Shown here one piece after another: positions 5,956 through 14,118 of a DNA stretch of 15,781 nucleotides. The notes under the pieces were generated by a model, which did not search any database, had not been told where the DNA came from, and was given only the letters and a program-made list of their open reading frames with translations. Each line of letters opens with the position of its first letter. The first letter of the stretch is position 1. Both the position numbers and the translations under genes were made by a program. Location of the stretch: assembly GCA_964617625.1 (NCBI GenBank), contig CAZTZL010000061.1, positions 1 to 15,781 on the forward strand, written 5' to 3'. Source of the DNA: CAZTZL01 sp964617625 (GTDB lineage Bacteria; Zhuqueibacterota; QNDG01; DSAB01).

Positions 5956-7647
5956 ATGAAACCGTTAAATAAGAGCACCCATTATGTACTGGGTATCGAT
6001 TTTGGAACCGACTCTGTTCGGACAATTGTTGTCGATGCGGCGGACGGCACCGAGATTGCCTCCGAAGTTATCTATTATCCGCGCTGGAAAGCCGGCAAAT
6101 ATTGCGATCCTCTGAAAAATCAATTTCGTCAGCATCCGCTGGATTATCTTGAAAGTTTAACGGATTCCATTCGGGGTGCGCTGGCCAAATCTCCCGGTGG
6201 AACGGCACAAAAAATCAGGGGCCTGTCAGTGGATACAACCGGTTCCACACCCTGCGCTGTGGACAAACACGGAACTCCGCTGGCCCTGACACCCGGATTT
6301 GAAGAAAATCCCAATGCCATGTTTGTCCTGTGGAAAGACCATACGGCTGTGAAAGAAGCGGAAGAAATCAATAAGATGGCAAAATCCTGGGGCGGAGAAG
6401 ATTACACGAAATTCGAAGGGGGGGTTTATTCGTCCGAATGGTTCTGGTCAAAAATTCTGCACGTTCTGCGTCAGGATAAAAAAGTGCGGGACTCCGCATT
6501 TTCCTGGGTGGAACACTGCGACTGGATACCAGCTGTGCTCTCAGGCAATACCAATCCGTCGAAAATGAAACGCAGCCGTACAGCGGCGGGCCACAAAGCC
6601 ATGTGGCATACCTCATGGGAAGGGCTTCCGCCTAATGAATTTTTTATCAGGATCGATCCGCTGTTGAACGGGCTCAGAGAGAGGCTGTATTCCGAATCAG
6701 TGACCGGGAATGAAGCGGCGGGACGGCTGACTCCCGAATGGGCGAAGAAATTGGGTCTTGATACGGAGGTAACTGTCGGCGTTGGATCTTTCGATGCGCA
6801 CTTCGGCGCCGTGGGCGCGGAGATCGAACCGAATATTCTGGTAAAAATCGTCGGCACATCCACATGCGATATCCTGATGATCCCCATGCCGGATAAAAAG
6901 GAAAAGGAACATCTGGTGCAGGGAATCTGCGGGCAGGTAGACGGATCCGTGATACCGGGCATGCTCGGACTGGAAGCAGGCCAATCGGCTGTGGGCGACA
7001 TTTACGCCTGGTTCAAAAACATGCTCATGTGGCCCGTTGAAAACCTGTTAGGAAATAATTTGGATAAACATGCCGGTGACGAAATTATCGAAAAAATATC
7101 AGAAAAAATCATACCCGAACTCTCCCGCCAGGCCGAGCAAATTCCGCTTCATGAATCCGGCATCGTGGCTCTGGACTGGATGAACGGGCGAAGAACGCCG
7201 TATGCCAATCAGGCGCTCCGGGGTGTGATTGCCGGACTGAATCTGGGTTCGGACGCGCCGAGAATTTTCCGGGCGCTTGTGGAAGCAACGGCATTCGGAG
7301 CCAAAAAAATCGTGGACCGCTTCATCGAAGAGGGTATGGATATTCACAGCGTGATTGCTATCGGGGGAATCCCAAAAAAATCCCCCTTTGTCATGCAGGT
7401 CACTGCGGACATTCTGAACATGCCGATCAAAGTGGCTGCTTCCGAGCAAGCCTGCGCGCTCGGTTCGGCTATGGCAGCGGCGACCGCATCCGGGCTGTAT
7501 GCGTCGATGCAGGAAGCCCAGAATGCCATGGGGAGCGGATTCGAAAAAATTTATCAACCTGATAAAAAGAATGCAGAGTTGTATCAATCGATTTATAAAA
7601 AATACAATCAGCTGGCTGATTTCATAGAGAATGAATTCACGGCATAG
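5956..7647 (+). CDS. araB: Ribulokinase (FGGY family)
   Basis: ATP-dependent kinase that converts L-ribulose to L-ribulose 5-phosphate in the cytoplasm, the second step of L-arabinose breakdown. At 563 residues it has the usual AraB length. The N-terminal phosphate-binding motif is LGIDFGTDSVRTIVVD (12-27). VDTTGSTPCAVD (92-103) and the substrate-region FVLWKDHTA (123-131) are typical of ribulokinases rather than xylulokinases. VEHCDWIP is at 185-192 and the catalytic aspartate is Asp280 in GVGSFDAHFGAVGA. The C-terminal ATPase lobe includes the AIGGIPKKSPFVMQV segment. GAGGT lies rather far (about 13 bases) before the ATG. It is the first gene of araB-araD-araA and is followed 12 bases later by araD. 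Confidence 0.96.
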   Translation: MKPLNKSTHYVLGIDFGTDSVRTIVVDAADGTEIASEVIYYPRWKAGKYCDPLKNQFRQHPLDYLESLTDSIRGALAKSPGGTAQKIRGLSVDTTGSTPCAVDKHGTPLALTPGFEENPNAMFVLWKDHTAVKEAEEINKMAKSWGGEDYTKFEGGVYSSEWFWSKILHVLRQDKKVRDSAFSWVEHCDWIPAVLSGNTNPSKMKRSRTAAGHKAMWHTSWEGLPPNEFFIRIDPLLNGLRERLYSESVTGNEAAGRLTPEWAKKLGLDTEVTVGVGSFDAHFGAVGAEIEPNILVKIVGTSTCDILMIPMPDKKEKEHLVQGICGQVDGSVIPGMLGLEAGQSAVGDIYAWFKNMLMWPVENLLGNNLDKHAGDEIIEKISEKIIPELSRQAEQIPLHESGIVALDWMNGRRTPYANQALRGVIAGLNLGSDAPRIFRALVEATAFGAKKIVDRFIEEGMDIHSVIAIGGIPKKSPFVMQVTADILNMPIKVAASEQACALGSAMAAATASGLYASMQEAQNAMGSGFEKIYQPDKKNAELYQSIYKKYNQLADFIENEFTA

Positions 7648-7659
7648 AACGGAAACAGG

Positions 7660-8355
7660 ATGGGCAAATTTGACAAAATCAGGGAACGGGTTTATCGATG
7701 CAACATGGATCTCCCCCGCCGAGGCGTAGTTGTTTACACTTTCGGCAACGTGAGCGGCATCGACCGTGAGCAAGGAATCGTTGCAATCAAACCCAGCGGT
7801 GTCGATTATGAGTTAATGAAACCGGATGATATCGTGATTGTTGATCTTGATGGTAAAATTATCGAGGGATCTCTCAAACCTTCGTCGGATACTCGTACGC
7901 ATCTGGTGCTCTACAAACATTTTCCCAACATCGGCGGTATCGCGCATACCCATTCCACTTATGCGACCGCATGGGCGCAGGCAGTGCGGCCCATCCCGGT
8001 TCTGGGAACGACACATGCGGATCATCTGACCGCGGAAATTCCCGTAACCGAAGTGATGCCGGATGAAATGATCCGGGGCAATTATGAGGAACAAACCGGT
8101 CACCAGATTCTAGAAACTTTCAAAAAAAAATCGTACGAAGAGATCGAGATGGTGCTTGTGGCCTGCCACGGTCCGTTTACCTGGGGCATAACACCCGAAA
8201 AGGCAGTTTACAATGCGGTCATACTGGAGGAGCTGGCAAAAATGGCCGCTCTGACTCTTCAGATTAATCCGGAAGTTCCGTCATTAAAACAAAGTTTGAT
8301 TGACAAGCATTACCAAAGAAAACATGGCAACAATGCATATTACGGCCAAAAATGA
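7660..8355 (+). CDS. araD: L-ribulose-5-phosphate 4-epimerase
   Basis: A zinc-dependent class II aldolase-family epimerase that turns L-ribulose 5-phosphate into D-xylulose 5-phosphate, feeding the pentose phosphate pathway. Its 231 residues equal the length of E. coli AraD. Expected metal ligands are His96 and His98 in IAHTHSTYATAW and His170 in VACHGPFTWG. Asp77 (SSDTRTH), Asp121 (THADH) and Tyr228 in the C-terminal AYYGQK correspond to E. coli active-site residues Asp76, Asp120 and Tyr229. It sits 12 bases after araB and 18 before araA in one operon. Confidence 0.96.
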   Translation: MGKFDKIRERVYRCNMDLPRRGVVVYTFGNVSGIDREQGIVAIKPSGVDYELMKPDDIVIVDLDGKIIEGSLKPSSDTRTHLVLYKHFPNIGGIAHTHSTYATAWAQAVRPIPVLGTTHADHLTAEIPVTEVMPDEMIRGNYEEQTGHQILETFKKKSYEEIEMVLVACHGPFTWGITPEKAVYNAVILEELAKMAALTLQINPEVPSLKQSLIDKHYQRKHGNNAYYGQK

Positions 8356-8373
8356 TTTCGGAAAGGAAATATC

Positions 8374-9879
8374 ATGATCGATCTTAAAAACTATGAAGTG
8401 TGGTTTGTTACGGGAAGCCAGCATCTGTACGGTGACGAAACATTAAAACAGGTGGACCTCGATTCCGCGCAAATTGCCAAGGCGCTGGATCACTCTCCCG
8501 CTATTCCGGTGAAAGTCGTTTTCAAACCGGTGCTTACTACACCGGATGCCATATTGAAACTCTGCACGGAAGCGAATACAGCGCCCGATTGTGTCGGCCT
8601 GATCACATGGATGCATACTTTTTCGCCTGCCAAAATGTGGATCGCCGGATTAAAAGCGCTGCAGAAACCGTTCGTTCACCTTCACACCCAGTTTAACCGC
8701 GAAATCCCCTGGTCGACCATCGATATGGATTTTATGAATCTGAATCAGTCCGCGCACGGCGGACGCGAATTCGGATTTATCGGTTCCCGGATGCGCATTA
8801 ACCGCAAAGTCATTGTGGGACACTGGCAGGATAGGGACGTCCTGGAAAAACTGGCTATATGGACCCGTGCGGCAGTGGCCTGGTACGATTCCCGGACAAT
8901 GAAAATCGCCCGTTTCGGCGACAACATGCGGGAAGTGGCTGTCACTGAGGGCAACAAAGTCTCAGCGCAGATTGATTTGGGATATTCGGTGTCGGGATAC
9001 GGCGTGGGCGATCTCGTTGCACGTATCAAAACAGTGACTGACACTGAAACGGATAAAATGGTAGCCGAATACAAAGATCAATATCAAATTGAAAAAAATG
9101 TGTTAAATGATTCGGCCATATTAAAACGAATCCGCACTGCGGCAGGAATCGAAGTCGGCATGCGTCATTTTTTAAAGGATGGTGGATTCAAGGCATTTAC
9201 GACTACATTTGAGGACTTGCACGGTCTGGAACAGCTGCCCGGTCTGGCCGTTCAGCGTCTCATGGCCGACGGATACGGATTCGGCGCCGAAGGGGACTGG
9301 AAAACAGCCGCACTGGTCCGCTCCATGAAAGTGATGGCTTCCGGTCTGAAGGGCGGAACCTCTTTCATGGAAGACTACACCTACCATCTCAATCCGGAAA
9401 AAATGAAGGTGCTTGGGGCGCACATGCTCGAAGTTTGTCCTTCCATTGCCGAAGGCTGCACCTCCCTGGAAGTCCATCCCCTTGGAATCGGCGGCAAAGA
9501 CGATCCGGTTCGTCTGGTTTTTAATGTGGCCGAAGGTGAAGGCGTTAACGCGTCGATGATCGATATGGGGAACCGGTTCAGGATGATTGTTAATCCGTGC
9601 GAAGTTGTTCCACCCGATGCCCCGCTCCCCAACCTGCCTGTGGCGCGCGTGGTCTGGATACCCAAACCTAATTTGAAAATTGCGGCGGCCGCATGGATTC
9701 TGGCCGGCGGCGCCCATCACACGGGATTCAGCATGGCCATTACATCAGAGTATCTGGAAGACTTTGCTGAGATGGCTGATATTGAATACGTATTAATCGA
9801 TGATCAAACAATGATTCCCCAATTTAAAAAAGAACTGCGGTGGAATGAAATGTATTATCATCTTTCGAAAGGGCTTTAA
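8374..9879 (+). CDS. araA: L-arabinose isomerase
   Basis: Isomerises L-arabinose to L-ribulose, the first step of the pathway, with Mn2+ as the usual metal. Its 501 residues match the family length of about 500. The metal and catalytic residues align with E. coli: Glu306 in YGFGAEGDW, Glu333 in SFMEDYTYHL, His350 in LGAHMLEV and His449 in GGAHHTGFS (E. coli 450). The N-terminus EVWFVTGSQHLYGDETL is the family signature. AAAGGA stands 7 bases before the ATG. It is last in the operon; the rho-independent terminator at 9961-9998 follows 81 bases after the stop. No intact arabinose transporter or regulator is adjacent. Confidence 0.97.
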   Translation: MIDLKNYEVWFVTGSQHLYGDETLKQVDLDSAQIAKALDHSPAIPVKVVFKPVLTTPDAILKLCTEANTAPDCVGLITWMHTFSPAKMWIAGLKALQKPFVHLHTQFNREIPWSTIDMDFMNLNQSAHGGREFGFIGSRMRINRKVIVGHWQDRDVLEKLAIWTRAAVAWYDSRTMKIARFGDNMREVAVTEGNKVSAQIDLGYSVSGYGVGDLVARIKTVTDTETDKMVAEYKDQYQIEKNVLNDSAILKRIRTAAGIEVGMRHFLKDGGFKAFTTTFEDLHGLEQLPGLAVQRLMADGYGFGAEGDWKTAALVRSMKVMASGLKGGTSFMEDYTYHLNPEKMKVLGAHMLEVCPSIAEGCTSLEVHPLGIGGKDDPVRLVFNVAEGEGVNASMIDMGNRFRMIVNPCEVVPPDAPLPNLPVARVVWIPKPNLKIAAAAWILAGGAHHTGFSMAITSEYLEDFAEMADIEYVLIDDQTMIPQFKKELRWNEMYYHLSKGL

Positions 9880-9923
9880 GAATATTTAACGGAATGCCCC
9901 CCTCCAAAGTATAAGAATTCTGC

Positions 9924-9952
9924 TTGACTTTTAACTTCATTTTCCATATCAT
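9924..9952 (+). promoter_or_regulatory. Candidate sigma70-type promoter
   Basis: TTGACT (9924-9929) and TATCAT (9947-9952) are separated by exactly 17 bases, five and four matches to the consensus hexamers. Predicted transcription would begin near 9959, only a few bases before the terminator hairpin at 9961. It would therefore give either a very short RNA or an attenuated transcript reaching the peptidase remnant and the gene at 10363. Chance in AT-rich DNA is possible. Confidence 0.4.
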
Positions 9953-9960
9953 TTGTTCAC

Positions 9961-9998
9961 AGGCGAATCATAAAATAATCGGTTCGCCTTTTATTTTT
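9961..9998 (+). terminator. Rho-independent terminator of the ara operon
   Basis: AGGCGAATC (9961-9969) pairs with GGTTCGCCT (9981-9989), a 9-pair stem with one T-G wobble and an 11-base loop. It is followed by a T-rich tract interrupted by one A (9989-9998). It lies after araA and before unrelated genes. Confidence 0.8.
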
Positions 9999-10044
9999 CA
10001 ATCAGTCCAACATTAAGATAAAAAGCCAATATAATTAAAAAAAT

Positions 10045-10290
10045 GTGATGTCCGCACTGGATCACGTCACTACCATCGGAGATACCACGCGGGGAAGTTC
10101 AGGCAATCCCCAGGAATACACACTGGAAGACGGCACCAGATATACCATTTCGAGCTGGGTGGCCTGCAAAGCTGATCAGACAATTTTAGAAGATATGGGT
10201 TTATTTCCCGACATTCCGATACCTGCCTGCGAGAGTATTGTGAATAACCGCAACGTGGTGCTTGAAAGAGCGATAGAATTATTGGAGTAA
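10045..10290 (+). pseudogene. C-terminal remnant of an S41-family (C-terminal processing) peptidase
   Basis: An 81-codon ORF from a GTG. It matches the end of the S41 peptidase catalytic domain: VTTIGDTTRGSSGNP, then the EYTLEDGTRYTISSW strand and the EDMGLFPDIPI motif, ending with RAIELLE. In intact members the serine nucleophile lies about 10-20 residues before the TIGDTT motif, and a PDZ domain and the catalytic lysine complete the protein. Here an in-frame TAA at 10036-10038 closes the frame just upstream, and no peptidase-like sequence is visible in the preceding spacer. There is no ribosome binding site. It is best read as a relic left after a deletion or rearrangement. Confidence 0.8.
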
Positions 10291-10362
10291 ATAATCCGTC
10301 GTGTAAAACTAAAAATAATATCAGGGAAAAAAGACTTTTAAAAAGTAAAGGAGAAAGAAAAA

Positions 10363-11205
10363 ATGTCTGACAACCAAGATAGAATACAAAAAAAACAATC
10401 TCTGAATCCTGTTGTAAAACAGATCATATGGATCGGGGGAATCGCATTATTGCTCACTTTGGGGATCACATTTCTATTCGTTCGTCCTCATTATGTAAAA
10501 ATCCAAAAGGAAATCACCGGTCAAAAAGATCAAATTCGGCATGATATGCAAACACTGGAAATCAGGAATGCGCAAACCATTGGCACACTGGAAAAGAAAA
10601 ACAAGGAACTTCAGGAAACCGTTGTCGACCTCCAAACAACGGAGCAGAAATACAAATATCGGATTCATAAACTCAATCAGGAAATGGAAACATTGAATGG
10701 TCAGATCCAATCGTTAGAAGAAGAACAAAAGGATTTGAAAAAAACACAGGTGAATCTCGAATCAGAAAAATCAAAACTTGAAACAGAACTTTCAAAACTG
10801 GAAAACGAAAAATCGGATCTGGACGACAAACTGAGACAATTGAAACTATCGAGCGGCCAAATGACCATGCAGGAAAATGCCGTTCCCGGAATGACTGAAA
10901 CGGAAAAAACGGATCGGATTCCAGGCACGGAAATTATTCTCCATTATGCAAAAGAAGAAGAATCCAAAGCCAAACAGATCATGAATCAACTGAATCATCT
11001 GGGTGCCCATGTTCAGTTGGAAATCAATAAATCATCGGAAGTAGAAAAACATAAAAATACCATCTATTACAACAAAGGAAACGAAACAGCTCAATCTGCC
11101 CGGCAGATTAAAGACTTGCTCTCCGGTACCGAATCTTTACAGGTGGTCGAATCAAAAGTCTGGTGGTTCTGGATCGATATGAACAAAATCAATCTCTGGC
11201 TATAG
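10363..11205 (+). CDS. Membrane-anchored coiled-coil protein with LytR_C-like C-terminal domain
   Basis: A 280-residue protein. A basic N-terminus (about 1-19) precedes one hydrophobic helix at about 20-41 (IIWIGGIALLLTLGITFLFV), predicting a type II anchor with the rest outside the cytoplasm. Residues 45-163 are a long charged coiled coil rich in Glu, Lys and Leu, with regular leucine heptads at 131-162. A linker leads to a globular domain at about 188-265 (IILHYAKEEESKAKQIMNQL, then TIYYNKGNETAQSARQIKDLL). Its alternating strand-helix pattern resembles the LytR_C domain found in cell-envelope proteins. It ends in an aromatic tail (VWWFWIDMNKINLWL). AAAGGAGA is 8 bases before the ATG. The downstream TS-like gene starts 31 bases after the stop, suggesting co-transcription. 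No catalytic residues are evident, so a scaffolding or envelope role is inferred. Confidence 0.75.
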   Translation: MSDNQDRIQKKQSLNPVVKQIIWIGGIALLLTLGITFLFVRPHYVKIQKEITGQKDQIRHDMQTLEIRNAQTIGTLEKKNKELQETVVDLQTTEQKYKYRIHKLNQEMETLNGQIQSLEEEQKDLKKTQVNLESEKSKLETELSKLENEKSDLDDKLRQLKLSSGQMTMQENAVPGMTETEKTDRIPGTEIILHYAKEEESKAKQIMNQLNHLGAHVQLEINKSSEVEKHKNTIYYNKGNETAQSARQIKDLLSGTESLQVVESKVWWFWIDMNKINLWL

Positions 11206-11236
11206 GACACTTGCTCATTTTAAAGGAGTTAATTTT

Positions 11237-12094
11237 ATGAACGGCAATATCCCTGTTTTTCTGGTTGAAGGCAGCAACCTGGCTGAAGTTTGGGAGAACT
11301 CGCTGGTGCAACTCTTCAGGGAAGGATGCGATGTCAAAACCGAATACGACAAACCGGATGATCCTCCGAGTAAAGACTGTTCCATGACGATGGTCGTGAA
11401 AGAACCGCTCTCCGAACCCATGATTCACCGGGATCTTCCCGGCGGTCTGGACGATCTTCAGGAATATGTTATGGAAGTTCTGGACGGCATCAAGGACCAC
11501 TGCGTGAGAGACGCTTCCGATGCCCACGATACACGATGGGAATATACCTACCACCAGCGGTTGTTCGAATACTCACTTTCCGGATTGGATAAAAGCTTTA
11601 ATCAAATCGGAGTGATCGCTGAAAAACTGGCCCAGACTCCCTACACCAGACGTGCCCAGGCCGTCACATGGAAAGTGTGGGAAGACAACGACTGCTACGA
11701 TCCGCCCTGTCTCCAGTCCATCTGGTGCCGCATGCTGCCGGGCAATGAGAAGAACTGGATCTTGAATATGAACGTCCGGTTCCGGTCGAACGACGCGTAC
11801 AAGGCTGCTTTCATGAACATGTTTGCATTGATCCGGCTCCAGGAAAGAATCGCGGAAAACATATCCAAGATTTCAGGGATGACTGTTCAATTGGGCAGAT
11901 ACGTTCATCAGGCCGACAGTTATCACATTTATGGATCCTATTTCGATGAATTTAAACAACGATTTTTAAACGCCGTTGATAACCTGCCGTTCGAAGAACG
12001 GACATACCGCTACGAAGACATGAAATTTTTAATGGATCAATCCATCCCGAGGATTCTGGAAAAAGCCAAGAGCATGGGAAGATCAAATCAGTAA
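11237..12094 (+). CDS. Thymidylate synthase-family protein, methanogen-type
   Basis: A 285-residue protein with the thymidylate synthase fold signatures. The double arginine is in YTRRAQAVTW (136-145) and the catalytic-cysteine position is Cys158 in DPPCLQ. The phosphate/base-binding RSND is at 183-186, followed by Asn194 in AAFMNMFAL (the Asn that selects dUMP in ThyA). The final motif is YVHQADSYHIYG (222-233). Classical ThyA has PPCH; PPCLQ and the N-terminal half (EYTYHQRLFEYSL at 102-114) look like the archaeal methanogen-type enzymes. The family makes dTMP from dUMP with a methylene-folate or methylene-pterin donor; activity here is inferred. AAAGGAG at 11222-11228 gives a clear start. 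Its neighbour is a membrane coiled-coil gene, not a folate gene, so a modified role (for example hydroxymethylation) cannot be excluded. Confidence 0.8.
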   Translation: MNGNIPVFLVEGSNLAEVWENSLVQLFREGCDVKTEYDKPDDPPSKDCSMTMVVKEPLSEPMIHRDLPGGLDDLQEYVMEVLDGIKDHCVRDASDAHDTRWEYTYHQRLFEYSLSGLDKSFNQIGVIAEKLAQTPYTRRAQAVTWKVWEDNDCYDPPCLQSIWCRMLPGNEKNWILNMNVRFRSNDAYKAAFMNMFALIRLQERIAENISKISGMTVQLGRYVHQADSYHIYGSYFDEFKQRFLNAVDNLPFEERTYRYEDMKFLMDQSIPRILEKAKSMGRSNQ

Positions 12095-12158
12095 AATATC
12101 TGACTGTTTCCTACGTTTGTACAATAATCAATTTTTAATGGAACGTTGGTATATTTAT

Positions 12159-12194
12159 TAGTATACAGTATTCAGTCTCCGGTTTTCGGTCTCC
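12159..12194. repeat. Degenerate heptamer repeat (CRGTNTN-like)
   Basis: Units of exactly 7 bases: CAGTATT at 12166-12172, CAGTCTC at 12173-12179, CGGTTTT at 12180-12186 and CGGTCTC at 12187-12193, with a weaker unit (TAGTATA) at 12159-12165. They resemble the cyanobacterial CCCCAGT-type heptanucleotide repeats. It lies just before the QueG-like gene, after the TS-like gene. Confidence 0.65.
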
Positions 12195-12219
12195 AAAATT
12201 GTTATTTAATACTTATACG

Positions 12220-13149
12220 ATGAGTGAAATAGTTAAAAATTTACACGAACATTTATCAAATGCCGGCTTTAAAAACACCCTGGTTTCTGTCCATCATTTG
12301 AGGGAACTCAAAGAAGATACCGGAATGCTCCTGAAACAGAAAACTTTGAATCCGGATTTTTACAATGAGATTTCATCACGGTACCATTTGCAATGGGATT
12401 ATGAAATTCCATCCGGATTCAAGAATACAAAATCCGTGCTGATTGTCGCTTCACGGCAGCCGAAAGTGGATGTTTCATTCCAGTTATCGGACAAAACCGT
12501 TCATGCGATCATTCCCCCCACCTATTTGCACGACATCGACAAGGAAATATTCATTATAACTTCAGTTTATCTAAACGATCATGGTTTTAAGATCGACAAT
12601 GCATTGTTGCCCGAGAAGCATATCGCTGTACATAGCGGACTGGCCAGATACGGCCGGAACAACATTGCTTACATCGAAGGCTGGGGCAGTTATTTTACAG
12701 TCAAAACTTTTTTTACGGATATCCCCTGTTCTTCCGACAACTGGCAGGAGCTAAAGATGATGGACCGATGCCGGCATTGTTCAGCATGCATCAAAAAATG
12801 TCCGACACAGGCAATCCACGAAGATCCGTTCCTCATATCCGGCGAGCGGTGCATCACTTTCTTCAATGAGAAAACCGGCGATTTCCCGGAATGGACTAAT
12901 CCGCAATGGCACAATTCACTGATCGGCTGCATGATTTGTCAGGACATCTGTCCAGCCAATAAAGAACAGTCAACCCGTATTGAGGAAGGGGAAACATTCA
13001 CACCGGCAGAAACGCAGATGATACTGGATGGTATTGCCCGGGATAAACTGCCTGATCCAACGATAGAAAAATTAAAGAAGATTTATATGTTCGATGATTA
13101 TCATTTACTTCAGCGGAATCTGGGAGTGTTAATCAATAAAGAAAAATAA
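12220..13149 (+). CDS. QueG-like double [4Fe-4S] cluster protein
   Basis: 309 residues from the ATG at 12220. A TTG at 12199 in the same frame would add seven residues, but neither start has a clear ribosome binding site. Cluster ligands are Cys184, 187, 190 and 194 (CRHCSACIKKCPTQAI) and Cys211, 237, 240 and 244 (ERCITFF; CMICQDICP), the arrangement of two [4Fe-4S] clusters in epoxyqueuosine reductase QueG. Other QueG-like features are LPEKHIAVHSGLARYGRNNI (130-149), FTDIPC and the GxxP-type segment before the second cluster. QueG reduces epoxyqueuosine in tRNA to queuosine using cobalamin. This protein is shorter than the usual length of about 350, lacks the QueG C-terminal extension, and its N-terminal third is divergent, so it may be a family relative with another substrate. 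No queuosine gene is nearby. Confidence 0.8.
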   Translation: MSEIVKNLHEHLSNAGFKNTLVSVHHLRELKEDTGMLLKQKTLNPDFYNEISSRYHLQWDYEIPSGFKNTKSVLIVASRQPKVDVSFQLSDKTVHAIIPPTYLHDIDKEIFIITSVYLNDHGFKIDNALLPEKHIAVHSGLARYGRNNIAYIEGWGSYFTVKTFFTDIPCSSDNWQELKMMDRCRHCSACIKKCPTQAIHEDPFLISGERCITFFNEKTGDFPEWTNPQWHNSLIGCMICQDICPANKEQSTRIEEGETFTPAETQMILDGIARDKLPDPTIEKLKKIYMFDDYHLLQRNLGVLINKEK

Positions 13150-13200
13150 ATGCGACTGCAGTTTTCAAAGATCACATAGATAATCATTCTATTAAAAAAT

Positions 13201-14088
13201 ATGGAAAAACCTCAATCAAGCTGGCTTGCCTATCTAACGCTGATCTGCGGTATTGTGATTATCGGATTTACAGCCATTTTTATCAAATGGGCGGGCGCGC
13301 CGGGAACAGTCACCGCTTTTTACCGGATGGCAATCGCTTCTATAGCGACGGCTCCGCCATTTTATTTCTACTTAAAGAAATCAGGTCTTAGACTTTCCAG
13401 AAAAGGCGTATTATTTGCCATCGCCGGAGGACTCTGTTTCGGAACGGACATCAGCCTCTGGTCCACCGGCGTCATGATGGGAGAAGCCACCACACCGACA
13501 TTGATGGCCAATCTCGCGCCGGTCTGGGTCGGCCTGTGTGCCTGGATATTTTTCCATGAAAAACAGAGATGGTTATTCTGGATCGGAATAATGATCGCTC
13601 TTTCCGGAGTAATTCTGGTTCTCGGACAAAATTTTAGATACGCCGTTCATCTGGGAATTGGAGCATTGCTCGGCTTAATTGCTTCTGTTTTTTATGCGGC
13701 GTTTATGATATTCACACAAAAGAGCCGCCAGCGTCTGAACACACTCGCCTATTTCTGGATCTTCACCACCAGCGGAGCCATTCTGCTTTTATTCATCAAT
13801 ATGGTTCTCCAGCGGCCATTATCGGGATATTCTTCTCAAGCCGTATGGAATTTTTTGGCCATTGCGTTGATCGGTCATGTGTGCGGCTGGTTGTTTATTA
13901 ATTACTCCCAGGGACATTTGCCGGCTTCATTGGTGGCGCCTTCTGTTTTAGGTCAGCCTGTCGTTACGGCAGTTCTCTCCATTCTATTCTTCCACGACCG
14001 CTTTACCGGACTGCATATTTTGGGAGGATTCGGCGTAATTGTGGGAATATTTGTAGTACATCGAAGTCATCGTACGAAGAAAGAATAA
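13201..14088 (+). CDS. EamA/DMT-superfamily transporter
   Basis: A 295-residue integral membrane protein with about ten hydrophobic segments arranged as two EamA repeats (about 12-140 and 150-285). The first repeat ends in the MIALSGVILVLGQ-type helix and the second in GGFGVIVGIFVVH. YRMAIASI, GEATTPTLMANLAPVWVGL and PSVLGQPVVTAVLSILFF are characteristic of drug/metabolite exporters (RhaT-like or YdcZ-like paralogues). The substrate cannot be told. It starts 51 bases after the QueG-like gene with no clear ribosome binding site, and it is convergent with the arsenate reductase gene. Confidence 0.9.
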   Translation: MEKPQSSWLAYLTLICGIVIIGFTAIFIKWAGAPGTVTAFYRMAIASIATAPPFYFYLKKSGLRLSRKGVLFAIAGGLCFGTDISLWSTGVMMGEATTPTLMANLAPVWVGLCAWIFFHEKQRWLFWIGIMIALSGVILVLGQNFRYAVHLGIGALLGLIASVFYAAFMIFTQKSRQRLNTLAYFWIFTTSGAILLLFINMVLQRPLSGYSSQAVWNFLAIALIGHVCGWLFINYSQGHLPASLVAPSVLGQPVVTAVLSILFFHDRFTGLHILGGFGVIVGIFVVHRSHRTKKE

Positions 14089-14118
14089 GTGACATTTTGT
14101 GTTGCCACCAATTGGCGT

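Noticed and set aside
6471..7773. Several long ORFs on the minus strand opposite araB and araD
   Set aside because: They are antisense shadows of the strongly conserved ara genes and show no family motifs.
14089..14118. Terminator between the convergent transporter and arsC genes (CCAATTGG palindrome at 14108-14115)
   Set aside because: The stem is too short and no T-tract follows on either strand.
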